DNA of 64,000 bases from Proteobacteria bacterium UBA2363 (GTDB lineage: Bacteria; Pseudomonadota; Gammaproteobacteria; Xanthomonadales; UBA2363), in NCBI GenBank assembly GCA_002344355.1, contig DDTN01000022.1, forward strand, positions 110,034 through 174,033, in the 5' to 3' direction. Below the pieces are notes generated by a model. That model was given only the letters and a program-made list of their open reading frames with translations. It searched no databases and was not told where the DNA came from. The position numbers and the translations under genes were made by a program. Each line of letters opens with the position of its first letter. Positions within the stretch are counted from its first letter, which is position 1. Of this stretch, positions 44,664 to 53,501 are shown one piece after another.

Positions 44664-45920
44664 GTGAGGCGCTGGTTGCCGGCGCGCCTGGGCCGCATCG
44701 ACCTGGACCGCGGCAAGGCCTTCTTCCGCTACCTGTGGCACCGGTTCTGGGACGACAACTGCTTCCAGTACGCCGGTTCGCTGTCCTACACCACGGTGTT
44801 CGCCCTGGTGCCGCTGACCGTGGCGGTGTTCGGCATCCTGTCGGCGTTCCCGGTGTTCGAGGGCTGGTCGCAGCAGTTGCGCGTGTTCGTGTTCACCAAT
44901 TTCGTGCCGGCCGCCGGCGAGTCGATCGACGCCTACCTCGGGCAGTTCGCCGACAACGCCTCGCGACTGACCAGCGTCGGCGTGATCGCGCTGTTCCTCA
45001 GCGCCCTGCTGATGATGTATTCCATCGAGGACGCCTACAACCGCATCTTCCGGGTCACCCGGCCGCGCCGGGCGGTGTCGCGCTTCGTGGTGTACTGGAC
45101 CATCCTGTCGCTGGGGCCGCTGCTGGTCGCGACCGGCCTGGCGATGAGCACCTACCTGTTCACGCTGCCGCTGATCGCCGACATCGACCGCGGCTACGCG
45201 CTCACCGACCGCCTGCTGGCCCTGGTGCCCGGCGCGGTGACCTGGCTGGCGCTGACCCTGAGCTACGCGATCGTGCCCAACACCGAGGTGCGCTGGCGGC
45301 ACGCCGCGCTGGGCGCGCTGGCCGCGACCATCCTGTTCGAGCTGGGCAAGCGCGCGTTCGCGATGTACCTGACCAACGTGCCCAGCTACGAGCGCATCTA
45401 CGGCGCCTTCGCGGTGCTGCCGATCTTCCTGTTCTGGGTCTACCTGTCGTGGAACATCGTGCTGCTGGGCGCCTCGCTGTCGGCGGTGCTCAGCTCGTTC
45501 CGCTACCACACCGAGGAGCGCAAGCTGCCGACCGGCCACGAGTTCGCCGCCGCGCTGCGACTGATCGAGGCCCTGGCGCTGGCCCATGCGCACGGCCGAG
45601 GCCTGGGCCTGGAGGCATTGCACGACCGCGTCGGCGGCCTCAGCGACGAGCAGTTGCTGCGCTGCCTGGCCGACATGGAGCGGCTGGACATCGTCGAACG
45701 CACCTCGCTGGGCCAGTGGCGCGTGATCCGCGACCTCTCGCAGGTGCGCCTGGCCGACATCTACGAAGCCGGCGGCCACCGCCTGCCGCTGACCCGCCGC
45801 GGTGGCGAGCCGGACGGCGCCGACCGCCTGCTGGCCCAGGCCGGCAGCGCCGTCGAGCCGATCCTCACGCAGACCGTGGCACACTACCTTGCCACCGCCC
45901 GTACCGGGGAAGCCCGATGA
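44664..45920 (+). CDS. YihY-family inner membrane protein
   Basis: 418 residues from GTG 44664. Six helices in residues 30-275 with the family marks QYAGSLSYTTVFALVPLTVAVF and FAVLPIFLFWVYLSWNIVLLGASLSA. The C-terminal ~140 residues are soluble and include a winged-helix-like part (LEALHDRVGGLSDEQLLRCLADMERLDIVERT). Once misannotated RNase BN, the family role is unknown. Stop overlaps the thioredoxin gene by 4 bases. Confidence 0.9.
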   Translation: MRRWLPARLGRIDLDRGKAFFRYLWHRFWDDNCFQYAGSLSYTTVFALVPLTVAVFGILSAFPVFEGWSQQLRVFVFTNFVPAAGESIDAYLGQFADNASRLTSVGVIALFLSALLMMYSIEDAYNRIFRVTRPRRAVSRFVVYWTILSLGPLLVATGLAMSTYLFTLPLIADIDRGYALTDRLLALVPGAVTWLALTLSYAIVPNTEVRWRHAALGALAATILFELGKRAFAMYLTNVPSYERIYGAFAVLPIFLFWVYLSWNIVLLGASLSAVLSSFRYHTEERKLPTGHEFAAALRLIEALALAHAHGRGLGLEALHDRVGGLSDEQLLRCLADMERLDIVERTSLGQWRVIRDLSQVRLADIYEAGGHRLPLTRRGGEPDGADRLLAQAGSAVEPILTQTVAHYLATARTGEAR

Positions 45921-46429
45921 GAATGCTGTTCCTGCTGCTGGCCGCGCTGGCCGCTCCGGTCGTCGCACAGCCGGCCAAGTCGATGATCGGCACCCGGCCC
46001 GCGCTTGCCGTCGACACCCTCGACCACGGCCGCTTCGACCTCGCGGAGCAGCGCGGGCGCTGGCTGGTGGTGAACTACTGGGCGACCTGGTGCGCACCCT
46101 GCATCAAGGAGATCCCGGAGCTGTCGGCGCTGGCCGACCGCGACGACGTCGAGGTGCTCGGCCTGGATTTCGAGGAGATCGAGCGCGAGGACCTGCTGGC
46201 GTTCCTGCAGCGCCACCCGGCGCGCTATCCGATCGCGCCGGTGGACGTCTACGATCCGCCGTCCGCGTTCCCGGTTCCGCGTGGCCTGCCGATGACCTAC
46301 GTGCTGGATCCCGCCGGCGTGGTCGCCGAGGCCTTCGTCGGGCCGGTGACCGGCGCCGACATCGAGGCGGTGATCGCGCGCGGCCCGGTCCCCGAGGCCG
46401 TCGCCGGACCGGACGATGGCGGTGACTGA
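45917..46429 (+). CDS. TlpA-like periplasmic thioredoxin
   Basis: 170 residues with a short signal peptide (cleavage near VVAQ). Redox motif WCAPC (Cys59, Cys62) in VVNYWATWCAPCIKEIPEL; cis-Pro region GLPMTYVLDPAG. It should reduce or shuffle disulfides outside the cytoplasm. Coupled to yihY upstream (ATGA) and to acyP downstream (14-base overlap). Confidence 0.9.
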   Translation: MRMLFLLLAALAAPVVAQPAKSMIGTRPALAVDTLDHGRFDLAEQRGRWLVVNYWATWCAPCIKEIPELSALADRDDVEVLGLDFEEIEREDLLAFLQRHPARYPIAPVDVYDPPSAFPVPRGLPMTYVLDPAGVVAEAFVGPVTGADIEAVIARGPVPEAVAGPDDGGD

Positions 46430-46700
46430 AGCGGCCAGGTTCCTGGTCGAGGGACGGGTGCAGGGCGTGGCCTTTCGCGCCTCGGTGCGCCAGCTCGCCC
46501 TGGCCCTGGGCCTGCGCGGTCATGCCCGCAACCTCGCCGATGGCAGGGTCGAGGTGGTCGCCGCCGGGCCGCCGCAGGCGATGGCCGAGCTGGAGCGATG
46601 GCTGCAGCACGGCCCGCCCCTGGCCCGCGTCGGGCACGTGCACAGGCAGCCGCTGGCGCCGGCGGCGGTCGGCGGCGGGGACTTCGCGATCGCGTCCTGA
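46416..46700 (+). CDS. acyP: Acylphosphatase
   Basis: 94 residues. Active-site loop EGRVQGVAFRASV with Arg21 and Asn39 (GHARNLADGRVEV), both catalytic residues present. It hydrolyses acyl phosphates such as carbamoyl phosphate. Third gene of yihY-tlpA-acyP. A strong hairpin follows, shared with the converging secreted-protein gene. Confidence 0.94.
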   Translation: MAVTEAARFLVEGRVQGVAFRASVRQLALALGLRGHARNLADGRVEVVAAGPPQAMAELERWLQHGPPLARVGHVHRQPLAPAAVGGGDFAIAS

Positions 46701-46707
46701 GCGCCGG

Positions 46708-46746
46708 GGCGGGGCGGCGGCATCCCGGCCGCGGCGCCGCCCCGCC
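46708..46746. terminator. Convergent hairpin after acyP
   Basis: 11-bp arms GGCGGGGCGGC (46708-46718) and GCCGCCCCGCC (46736-46746) around a 17-base GC-rich loop. It fills the 51-base gap between converging stops. Confidence 0.5.
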
Positions 46747-46751
46747 GCGAT

Positions 46752-48209
46752 TCAGCGGCAACCCGGTGCGCCGCCGCTGCACTCGAAGTCGTGCGCGAAC
46801 AGGGTGTCGTCGTAGTCGAACGCGTATACGAAGACCCGGCCGGAGGTCGCGTCCGGATAGCCGGGCGCGCCGACCGCGAGCCACTGCGCATCACCGGAAA
46901 CCGCTGCGCCGAACTCGGCGGTGGCCGGGGTCGAGGCGCTGTGGAAGGGTTCGGTGGTGCGCAGCACGAAGTTGCCGCCCTCGAGCACGTAGTGGCGCCC
47001 GCGTCCGTTGAACCCGGGCCACGGATGCCAGGGCTCGCCGGCCAGGACACGGCTGGGTTCCAGCACCTGGACCGCCTGGCCGAGTCGGTTCTGGGCCGCC
47101 GCCACCGGCACCGGCAGCGGGGCCGCGATGTACTCCTGCACCGGGGCGCTCCAGCCGCACACGCCCTGGAAATTGCAGGCGCGGGTGGCGATGCTGACGC
47201 TGCCGCTGGCGACCGTGGCCGGCGGATTGAGGGCGGGGTTGAGCACGCGCCGTTCCGGCGCGCCGACGGCCAGGCGCCCGCCGCGCATGTGCACGCTGTG
47301 GCCGAAGCGCGAGCCCTGGCCGGGACCGGTCAGCGCATGTTCCTGGCTCCACTGGCCGACGGTGGCGCCCATCGCGTAGACGCGCACGCTGCCGGCGGCG
47401 GCCGCGGTGGTCCCGGGAATGCCGACCGACAGCAGCAGGGTCAGGCCCGGGTTGGGACCCGAGCGGTTCAGGTTGACGCTGGTGCCGAAGCCGGAAGCGG
47501 TGGCTGCCGGACCGATGATCGAGGTGGCATGCGACCACAGCCCCAGGAAGTTGCTGTAGACGTCGACGGCGCCGACCAGGCCGACGTTGCCCAGGGGGAA
47601 GTCGCGGCGGTTCGGGCAGCCCACCGCCGCCATTGGCAGCGGGCTGTCGCTGCCGGGCGCGGAATCGATCAGGGCCACGCTGGCGCCGCACTGGGCCCCG
47701 GCCTGGACCGAGCCGTCGGCGAACACGACCGGGTCGACGTAGTCGCCGCCGGCATTGCGCCGGTAGAACACGGCCCGCCCGCGCGCCTGGCCGGCGACCT
47801 CATGGCCGGGACAACCCACAAGCAGGCTGAACTCGTTGAGGGCGACGGCATGGCCGCATTGGCCGTTGCCGCCGGTGCCGAAGGCGATGCGCTGCACGAA
47901 CTGCCAGGCATCGTTGTCCGGGTTGCGCCGGAACAGGAACACGGCACCCCTGGCCAGCACCACGCCGCCGCTGGAGGTCAGGGTGCCGGGTGCGCCCACC
48001 GCCAGGGTGTCGCCATGCAGGGCCACCGAATGCCCGAATCGGGGATCGTCCTGTGCCGGCAATCCGGCGTAGTCGCCGGCCAGCTGCGCCACCAGCGTGT
48101 GCACCGGGTCCGGGGGTGGCGGCGGCGGCAGAACGCCGGCGGTCGCCGGCAGGGCGGCCAGCGCGAGCAGGACCAGGGCGATGGGCGGGCAGCACGATTG
48201 CAGGTTCAT
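46752..48209 (-). CDS. Secreted FG-GAP/integrin-alpha-like repeat protein
   Basis: 485 residues. ATG 48209 is preceded by GGAGACGAACAG and opens a signal peptide (hydrophobic 9-24). The body is a repeated blade: FGHSVALHGDTLAVGAPG, CGHAVALNEFSLLVGCPG, FGTSVNLNRS...LLLSVGIPG, FGHSVHMRGGRLAVGAPE, LGQAVQVLEPSRVLAGEP, FGAAVSGDAQWLAVGAPG, a probable beta-propeller of about 6-7 blades as in FG-GAP proteins. The end is DTLFAHDFECSGGAPGCR, related to the DxIF.DGFE tails of secreted Xanthomonadales proteins and to the tail at 8721-9800. Probably surface-exposed or secreted; ligand unknown. Confidence 0.82.
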   Translation of the reverse strand: MNLQSCCPPIALVLLALAALPATAGVLPPPPPPDPVHTLVAQLAGDYAGLPAQDDPRFGHSVALHGDTLAVGAPGTLTSSGGVVLARGAVFLFRRNPDNDAWQFVQRIAFGTGGNGQCGHAVALNEFSLLVGCPGHEVAGQARGRAVFYRRNAGGDYVDPVVFADGSVQAGAQCGASVALIDSAPGSDSPLPMAAVGCPNRRDFPLGNVGLVGAVDVYSNFLGLWSHATSIIGPAATASGFGTSVNLNRSGPNPGLTLLLSVGIPGTTAAAAGSVRVYAMGATVGQWSQEHALTGPGQGSRFGHSVHMRGGRLAVGAPERRVLNPALNPPATVASGSVSIATRACNFQGVCGWSAPVQEYIAAPLPVPVAAAQNRLGQAVQVLEPSRVLAGEPWHPWPGFNGRGRHYVLEGGNFVLRTTEPFHSASTPATAEFGAAVSGDAQWLAVGAPGYPDATSGRVFVYAFDYDDTLFAHDFECSGGAPGCR

Positions 48210-48392
48210 CTGTTCGTCTCCAGCGGGAAAAGGGTCGCGGACGCATCCCTTCGGTGCGTCCTCATCACTGCAAACGACGGATCGGCACGAAGTCGCACAG
48301 GCGCCACTGCGGCGGCGCACCGCCGGTCCGGGAAGGTCGCCCGGGGCCAAAGGCTATGATTGGCGCGAACCTTTGCCGCAAGGAAGGACGTC

Positions 48393-48986
48393 TTGTCGTC
48401 CGCTGAACTGCGATCGATGGCCACCGAGACCCTGCTGCGACGCTGGCAGGCGGGCGAGTCGGCGGCGCGCGAGGCCCTGATGGCGCGCTACCTGCCGGTG
48501 CTGCGCCGACTCGCGCACAATCGCCTGCCCGCCCGGGCGCGCGACCTGTCCGGGACCGAGGATCTGGTCCAGGTGACCGCGATCAAGGCGCTCGGCCATC
48601 TCGACGCCTTCCAGTGGAACGGGCCGGGGGCGCTGCTCGGCTATCTTCGGACGGTGCTGATGAACACCCTGCGCGACGAACTGCGGCGCAGCCGCCGGCT
48701 GCCTGCCCGGGTCGGCGAGGAGGTCCTGGCGGCCGAGGTCGACGAGCATCCCTCGCCGATGCAGGGTGTGCTCTCCAGCGAGGCGCTCGCGGCCTACGAG
48801 CAGGCGCTCGCCAGCCTGAAGCCCGGCGAGCGGGACGCGGTCAGCCTGCGCATCGAGTTCGGCCTCGACTACGGCGAGGTCGCCGCCCTGTGCGGTCTGA
48901 AGACCGCGAATGCGGCCCGCATGCGGGTCAGCCGCGCCCTGGTGCGGCTCGCCGAGCGGATCGATGTCGAGGCGATCCGGCCCTGA
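48393..48986 (+). CDS. ECF-type RNA polymerase sigma factor
   Basis: 197 residues from TTG 48393, chosen for AAGGAAGGA 5 bases upstream; ATG 48417 is the next choice. Sigma region 2 spans about 33-100 (LAHNRLPARARDLSGTEDLVQVTAIKALGHL) and region 4 about 135-190 (LKPGERDAVSLRIEFGLDYGEVAALCGLKTANAARMRVSRALVRL). Region 2.2 has GTEDLVQ where most ECFs have DAEDLVQ, so one acidic residue is replaced by Thr55. No anti-sigma gene is near; instead a large kinase gene overlaps its end by 23 bases. Phospho-controlled ECF/kinase pairs are known (ECF43-type). Confidence 0.88.
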   Translation: MSSAELRSMATETLLRRWQAGESAAREALMARYLPVLRRLAHNRLPARARDLSGTEDLVQVTAIKALGHLDAFQWNGPGALLGYLRTVLMNTLRDELRRSRRLPARVGEEVLAAEVDEHPSPMQGVLSSEALAAYEQALASLKPGERDAVSLRIEFGLDYGEVAALCGLKTANAARMRVSRALVRLAERIDVEAIRP

Positions 48987-51900
48987 CCGCCGGCGCGGTC
49001 CGCCGCGCCGGGACGAGCGGGACGAGCGGGCACGCCTGCTGCGCCTGGCCGGTGCGGTCGCCGACGGCGCGCCGTTGCCGCAGGCGGACATGGCGGACGA
49101 CCGCGTCGATGGCGCACTGCAGGTCATCGCCGGCCTGGCGGAACGACTGAGCTCGGCCGCGCATGCGCCGATCGGCGGCCCGCCGGGAGCCGTCCTTTTC
49201 CAGTGGGGCCATCTGGACGTGCTGGAGCGGATCGGCGCGGGCGCCTCGTCCGAGGTCTACCGGGCCTACGACCCGCTGCTGGCGCTCGAGGTGGCCCTCA
49301 AGCTGAGCCATCCCGACCTGGGCTGGGCGGGCACCGGCGGCTGGATCGCCGAAGGTCGCCGCCTGGCGCGGCTGCGGCATCCCAACATCGTCACCGTGCA
49401 CGGGGTCGACAGCCACGATGGCCGGGCCGGCCTGTGGCTGGAACTGGTCAGGGGCGAGACGCTGGATGTCTGGATCGGGCGCGTCGGCGCGTTGCCGGCG
49501 CGCGAGCTGTGCCTGGCTGGCATGGAGCTGTGCCGGGGGCTGGTGGCGATCCACGACGCCGGCCTGCTGCACTGCGACCTGAAGCCGCAGAACGTGCTGC
49601 GCGGGCACGATGGCCGCATCCTGATCACCGATTTCGGCGCTGCCGCCTCGGCCAGGACGTCCGGTGGCGGCGCGTTCCAGCGCGGCACGCCCCTGGCGAT
49701 GGCGCCGGAACTGCTGGCGGGCGCCGAGCCGGATGTCCGTTCCGACCTGTACGGCCTGGGCGTGGTGCTGCACCTGCTGGCGACCGGGCGGATGCCGGTG
49801 CTGGCCGATTCCCTGGACGCGCTGGTGGCCGCGCATGGGCGCTTCGACCCGGCGGCCCTGCGCGCCGGGCTGCCGGCCGGGTGCCCCCCCGCGTTGGGCC
49901 GGCTGCTGGTGCGGCTGCTGGCGCCGGCCCCGGAACTGCGTCCGGGCGGCGCGGGCGAAGTCAACGCGCTGCTCGCGCAGATGCTCGCCCCGGCGACCGC
50001 GAGATCGTCCGAGCCGCGACCATCGCCGAAGCCGGCACTGCCGACGCTCGGCGGGATCTTCGGCCGGGAAGCCGAGCTGGCCTACCTGCAGCAGGAATTC
50101 GAGCGGGCCGCCGCCGGCCAGGCGCTGCCGGTGCTGGTGGTGGGCGAGTCGGGCCACGGCAAGACCGCGCTGCTGGCCAGCCTGGCCGATTGGCTGGCGG
50201 GTCGGGGGAGCCGCCTGCTGCGCCTGGTGCCGGCGTCGGGAGCCGACGGCATGTGCCTGCCGGAGGTGGTCGACCGCGCGCTGGCCCGTATCGATGGCGG
50301 GCGACCCCGGCGCGGGTCGCACCGGCACGATCCGGCCGACGTCGTGGCGGCGCTGTCTGGCCTGGCGCCGCTCGTCCTGGGCCTGGACGACCTGCAGCGA
50401 CTGGATGACGGCGACCGTGCCTGGCTGCGGCGCCTGGCCGGTGCCGTGCGCGGCACCCGGATCCTGCTGGTGGGCGTGTTGCGAACCGCATCCGGACGTC
50501 CCGGCGAGCTCCCGGACCTGTTCGGCGACCTGCCGGTGGCGGTGCTGCGCCTGTCCGCGCTGTCTGCCGAGGAAAGCGCCGGCATGGTCGCGGGCATGCT
50601 CGGCGTCGGCGGCGAGGGCGACCTCCCGGCGGGACTGGCCACGGCCCTGCACCAGCTCAGCGGCGGCACCCCGTTCTACCTCGGCGAACTGGTCCGCCAC
50701 CTGGTCGCGGGGGGCGACCTGGTCTGCGACGAGCAGCGTGGATGGCTGTGGCGTTCCCTGCCGGAGGCGTTGCCGCCCAGCCTCGAACTGACCCTCCTGC
50801 AGCGCTGCCGGGCATTGCCGGACGAATGCCAGTCGGCGCTGGAGGCGGCCGCCGTGCTGGCGGCGCCATTCGACCCGGACGGGCTGGCGCAGGTGGCGGC
50901 GATCCCTGCGGCGCGCGTGGCCAGGATTCTGGCGCCCGCCTGCGCCGCCGGCCTGCTCGAGCCGCTGGCCGACGGTCGCTTCGCGTTCCGGCACGGCCTG
51001 ACCCGGCGCGCCGTGCAGGGCACGATCCCGGCCGCGCGCCAGGCCGAACTGCACCGCCGCTGCGCGGCGCGCCTGGCGGGGGCGCAGGACGCGGCGTCGC
51101 TGGCGGCCCTGAGCGCGCATGCCGAGCAGGCAGGCGAGCCGCAGCGCGCCTTCGATGCGGGCTTGGCCGCACTGCCGGTGATCACGGTCGAGGACGCGCC
51201 CGTCGACCTGGCGGCATGGGAGCGCCTGCACCGCCTGCTGCAGTCGGGCGCCGCGGCCAGCCCGGCCCGGCGCTGGCGGGTCCTGCTGGGGCGCCTGCGC
51301 GGCCTGCGCCTGCAGGGACGCCTGCACGAGGCGCTGGCGCTGGCCGAGCACGCGCAGACCGGCGACGCGCTGCGCCTGGCGTCCGCCCATCGGGCGTCCC
51401 TGGCCCTGGAAAGGGCGCACGCCCTGTTCGGACTCGGCCGCTACCGGTGCGCCCTGGCCGGCCTGGCGCCCCTGCTGGCGCCGGCCGGGACAGTGCCGCG
51501 CCTGTCGCAGGCCTGCGCCCGGGCGGCCCGCCTCCTGGCGGTGCGCGCCCAGGCCGCCCTGGGCGACTACCGCCAGGCCGAGGCGACCCTTGCGGCGGCC
51601 TTGTCCGGCGATCCGGGCTCTGCCCGTGAGCGGTTGCCGCTGCTGACCATGCACGGCTGGTCCGTGGCGCTGCAGGGCCGGCTGGAGGCCGCCGATGCGG
51701 ACCTGCAGGCGGCCCTGGCGATGGCCGGCGGCGCGCCGGCCCCGATCCGCGCCGACGTGCTCAGGCGGCTGCACTGGGTGCGCCTGGGCCGCGGCCAGTA
51801 CCAGTCCGCGCACGCGCTGGCCCTGGCCGCGCATCAGCTCTACCGCGAGAGCGGCGATGCCATCGGCCAGGCCAAGATCCGCCTGGCGCTGGCGCAGGTG

Positions 51901-52656
51901 CGCCTGGCCCAGGGCCTCACCGAGGAGGCGATGGGTTACCTGAACCGGGCCGGCCCGGAGCTCGAGGACATCGGCGACCGCCACTGCGAGGCCGAGACCC
52001 GCTGGCTGATCGCCCAGGCGGAGATCCGCCTGGGCGGGCTGGACCATGCCGACAGCCAGCTGGTCCAGGCGCTCGCGCTGATCGAGCGCATCGGCGACCG
52101 GGACGACGCGTTCCGCTTCCTCACCGAACGCGCCCGCCTGCGGCTGGCACAGGGACGCCCGGCCGAGGCCGCCGAGGCCGCCGACGAGGCGCGTGCGATC
52201 GCCATCGAGCTGGCCAGCCGCGATGGCCAGGCCCTGTGCGAGGTCGAGCTGGCCGCGGCCCGCCTCGCCCAGGGCCAGCCGGGGGTGGCCGTGGCGCTGG
52301 CCGAGGCGGCTGCGCAGGCACTGCAGGCACTGGGCAGCGGAGAGCGCTGGCGGGCGGACTGGGTACTCGGCCGCGCCCTGCTCGGCCTGGACCGCCCGCG
52401 GGCCGCGCTGGCGGCCATGGCGTCGGCGCAGGCCGCCGTCGACCGCATCGTCGACGAGTTCGCCGGCCGCGAACGGGCGCGTCGCGCTCGCCTGCGGCAC
52501 GCCTGGCAGGCGCTGGTCGACGACCACGCAGGCATCCTGGCGGCGGCCGGCTGTGCGGCGCAGGGCGAGGCGCTGCTGCGTCGCTGGGCGGCGCTGGGTG
52601 CGGAGCCGGTGCAGGCCACCGGCCCGCCACGCGGGCCGGCCGGCCCCGGCGGGTGA
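48964..52656 (+). CDS. Ser/Thr protein kinase fused to AAA-type ATPase and TPR array
   Basis: 1230 residues from ATG 48964 (overlapping the sigma gene by 23 bases); ATG 49090 is an alternative. Order: a helical N-terminal segment (~25-65, LLRLAGAVADGAPLPQADM), then a kinase domain (about 85-340) with glycine loop ERIGAGASSEVY, Lys113, HCDLKPQN (Asp205) and DFG (223-225). HCD replaces HRD, marking a non-RD kinase. A NACHT/AAA-like ATPase follows: Walker A GESGHGKT (394-401) and Walker B LVLGLDD (470-476). The C-terminal ~600 residues are TPR-like helices. There is no membrane helix and no C-terminal DNA-binding domain. The layout resembles PknK-type regulatory kinases. It probably controls the sigma factor directly. 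Partner signals unknown. Confidence 0.87.
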   Translation: MSRRSGPDRRRGPPRRDERDERARLLRLAGAVADGAPLPQADMADDRVDGALQVIAGLAERLSSAAHAPIGGPPGAVLFQWGHLDVLERIGAGASSEVYRAYDPLLALEVALKLSHPDLGWAGTGGWIAEGRRLARLRHPNIVTVHGVDSHDGRAGLWLELVRGETLDVWIGRVGALPARELCLAGMELCRGLVAIHDAGLLHCDLKPQNVLRGHDGRILITDFGAAASARTSGGGAFQRGTPLAMAPELLAGAEPDVRSDLYGLGVVLHLLATGRMPVLADSLDALVAAHGRFDPAALRAGLPAGCPPALGRLLVRLLAPAPELRPGGAGEVNALLAQMLAPATARSSEPRPSPKPALPTLGGIFGREAELAYLQQEFERAAAGQALPVLVVGESGHGKTALLASLADWLAGRGSRLLRLVPASGADGMCLPEVVDRALARIDGGRPRRGSHRHDPADVVAALSGLAPLVLGLDDLQRLDDGDRAWLRRLAGAVRGTRILLVGVLRTASGRPGELPDLFGDLPVAVLRLSALSAEESAGMVAGMLGVGGEGDLPAGLATALHQLSGGTPFYLGELVRHLVAGGDLVCDEQRGWLWRSLPEALPPSLELTLLQRCRALPDECQSALEAAAVLAAPFDPDGLAQVAAIPAARVARILAPACAAGLLEPLADGRFAFRHGLTRRAVQGTIPAARQAELHRRCAARLAGAQDAASLAALSAHAEQAGEPQRAFDAGLAALPVITVEDAPVDLAAWERLHRLLQSGAAASPARRWRVLLGRLRGLRLQGRLHEALALAEHAQTGDALRLASAHRASLALERAHALFGLGRYRCALAGLAPLLAPAGTVPRLSQACARAARLLAVRAQAALGDYRQAEATLAAALSGDPGSARERLPLLTMHGWSVALQGRLEAADADLQAALAMAGGAPAPIRADVLRRLHWVRLGRGQYQSAHALALAAHQLYRESGDAIGQAKIRLALAQVRLAQGLTEEAMGYLNRAGPELEDIGDRHCEAETRWLIAQAEIRLGGLDHADSQLVQALALIERIGDRDDAFRFLTERARLRLAQGRPAEAAEAADEARAIAIELASRDGQALCEVELAAARLAQGQPGVAVALAEAAAQALQALGSGERWRADWVLGRALLGLDRPRAALAAMASAQAAVDRIVDEFAGRERARRARLRHAWQALVDDHAGILAAAGCAAQGEALLRRWAALGAEPVQATGPPRGPAGPGG

Positions 52657-52665
52657 GCGGCCGGC

Positions 52666-53448
52666 TCAGTCGCCGGCGCGCGGCACCCAGCGCACCTTCA
52701 CCTTCGGCCTGTCGCGGCCGGGTGGTCCCGACAGCGGCGGGAACGGCGGTACCTCGACCGGCATCGGCCGGTACGGCAGCTTCGACAGCAGGTGGCTGAC
52801 CAGGTCGATGCGCATGCGCCGCTGGTCGTTGGCGTCGACCATGTACCAGGGCGCCTCGCCGGTGTCGGTGTGGCGCAGCATGCGGTCGCGGGCCTTGCCG
52901 TAGTCGGCGTAGCGCTCGCGCGCGGCGAGGTCGACCGGCGACAGCTTCCAGCGCTTGAGCGGATCGTCCAGGCGCTCGGCCAGGCGCCTCTCCTGCTCGG
53001 CCTGGTCGAGGGTCAGCCAGTACTTGAACAGGCGGATGCCGTCGGCCACCAGCAGCCGCTCGAACACCGGGCACTCGGCCAGGAAGCGCTTGTGTTCGGC
53101 CTCGCTGCAGAAGCCCATCACCGCCTCGACGCCGGCACGGTTGTACCAGCTGCGGTCGAACAGCACGAGCTCGCCGGCGCCCGGCAGGTGCTCGACGTAG
53201 CGCTGGAAGTACCACTGGCCCTGTTCGCGCTCGGACGGCTTCGACAGCGCCACCACCCGCGTCCGCCGGGGATTGAGCCGGTGCGTGATGGCGTTGATCA
53301 CGCCGGTCTTGCCCGCCGTGTCGCGGCCCTCCAGGATCACCAGCACGCGCTCGCCGGTCGCCGCCATCCAGGCATGCAGGGTGTTGAGCTCGTGCTGCAG
53401 CGCCTCCAGGCGTGCCTCGTAGTCCTTCTTCTTCAGCTTGCCGGCCAT
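52666..53448 (-). CDS. ppk2: Polyphosphate kinase 2 family protein
   Basis: 260 residues. Walker A GRDTAGKT (41-48) and the lid/Walker B FDRSWYNRAGVE (97-108) are the PPK2 signatures; a basic C-terminus (RDRPKVKVRW) follows. PPK2 enzymes phosphorylate nucleoside mono- or diphosphates with polyphosphate. The short single-domain form is class I-like. It is last on the minus strand after moaB (53 bases) and converges on the kinase gene with 9 bases between stops. Confidence 0.93.
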   Translation of the reverse strand: MAGKLKKKDYEARLEALQHELNTLHAWMAATGERVLVILEGRDTAGKTGVINAITHRLNPRRTRVVALSKPSEREQGQWYFQRYVEHLPGAGELVLFDRSWYNRAGVEAVMGFCSEAEHKRFLAECPVFERLLVADGIRLFKYWLTLDQAEQERRLAERLDDPLKRWKLSPVDLAARERYADYGKARDRMLRHTDTGEAPWYMVDANDQRRMRIDLVSHLLSKLPYRPMPVEVPPFPPLSGPPGRDRPKVKVRWVPRAGD

Positions 53449-53501
53449 GGCCGTCTCCGCGGGGCGCAGGCGCCATCATGCCGCAGGCGGCGGCCGCCCC
53501 G

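Noticed and set aside
48928..52527. Very long open frame on the minus strand opposite the kinase gene
   Set aside because: GC-rich third positions keep antisense frames open. The translation is Arg/Gln/Gly-rich with no domain, whereas the plus strand has clear kinase and ATPase motifs.
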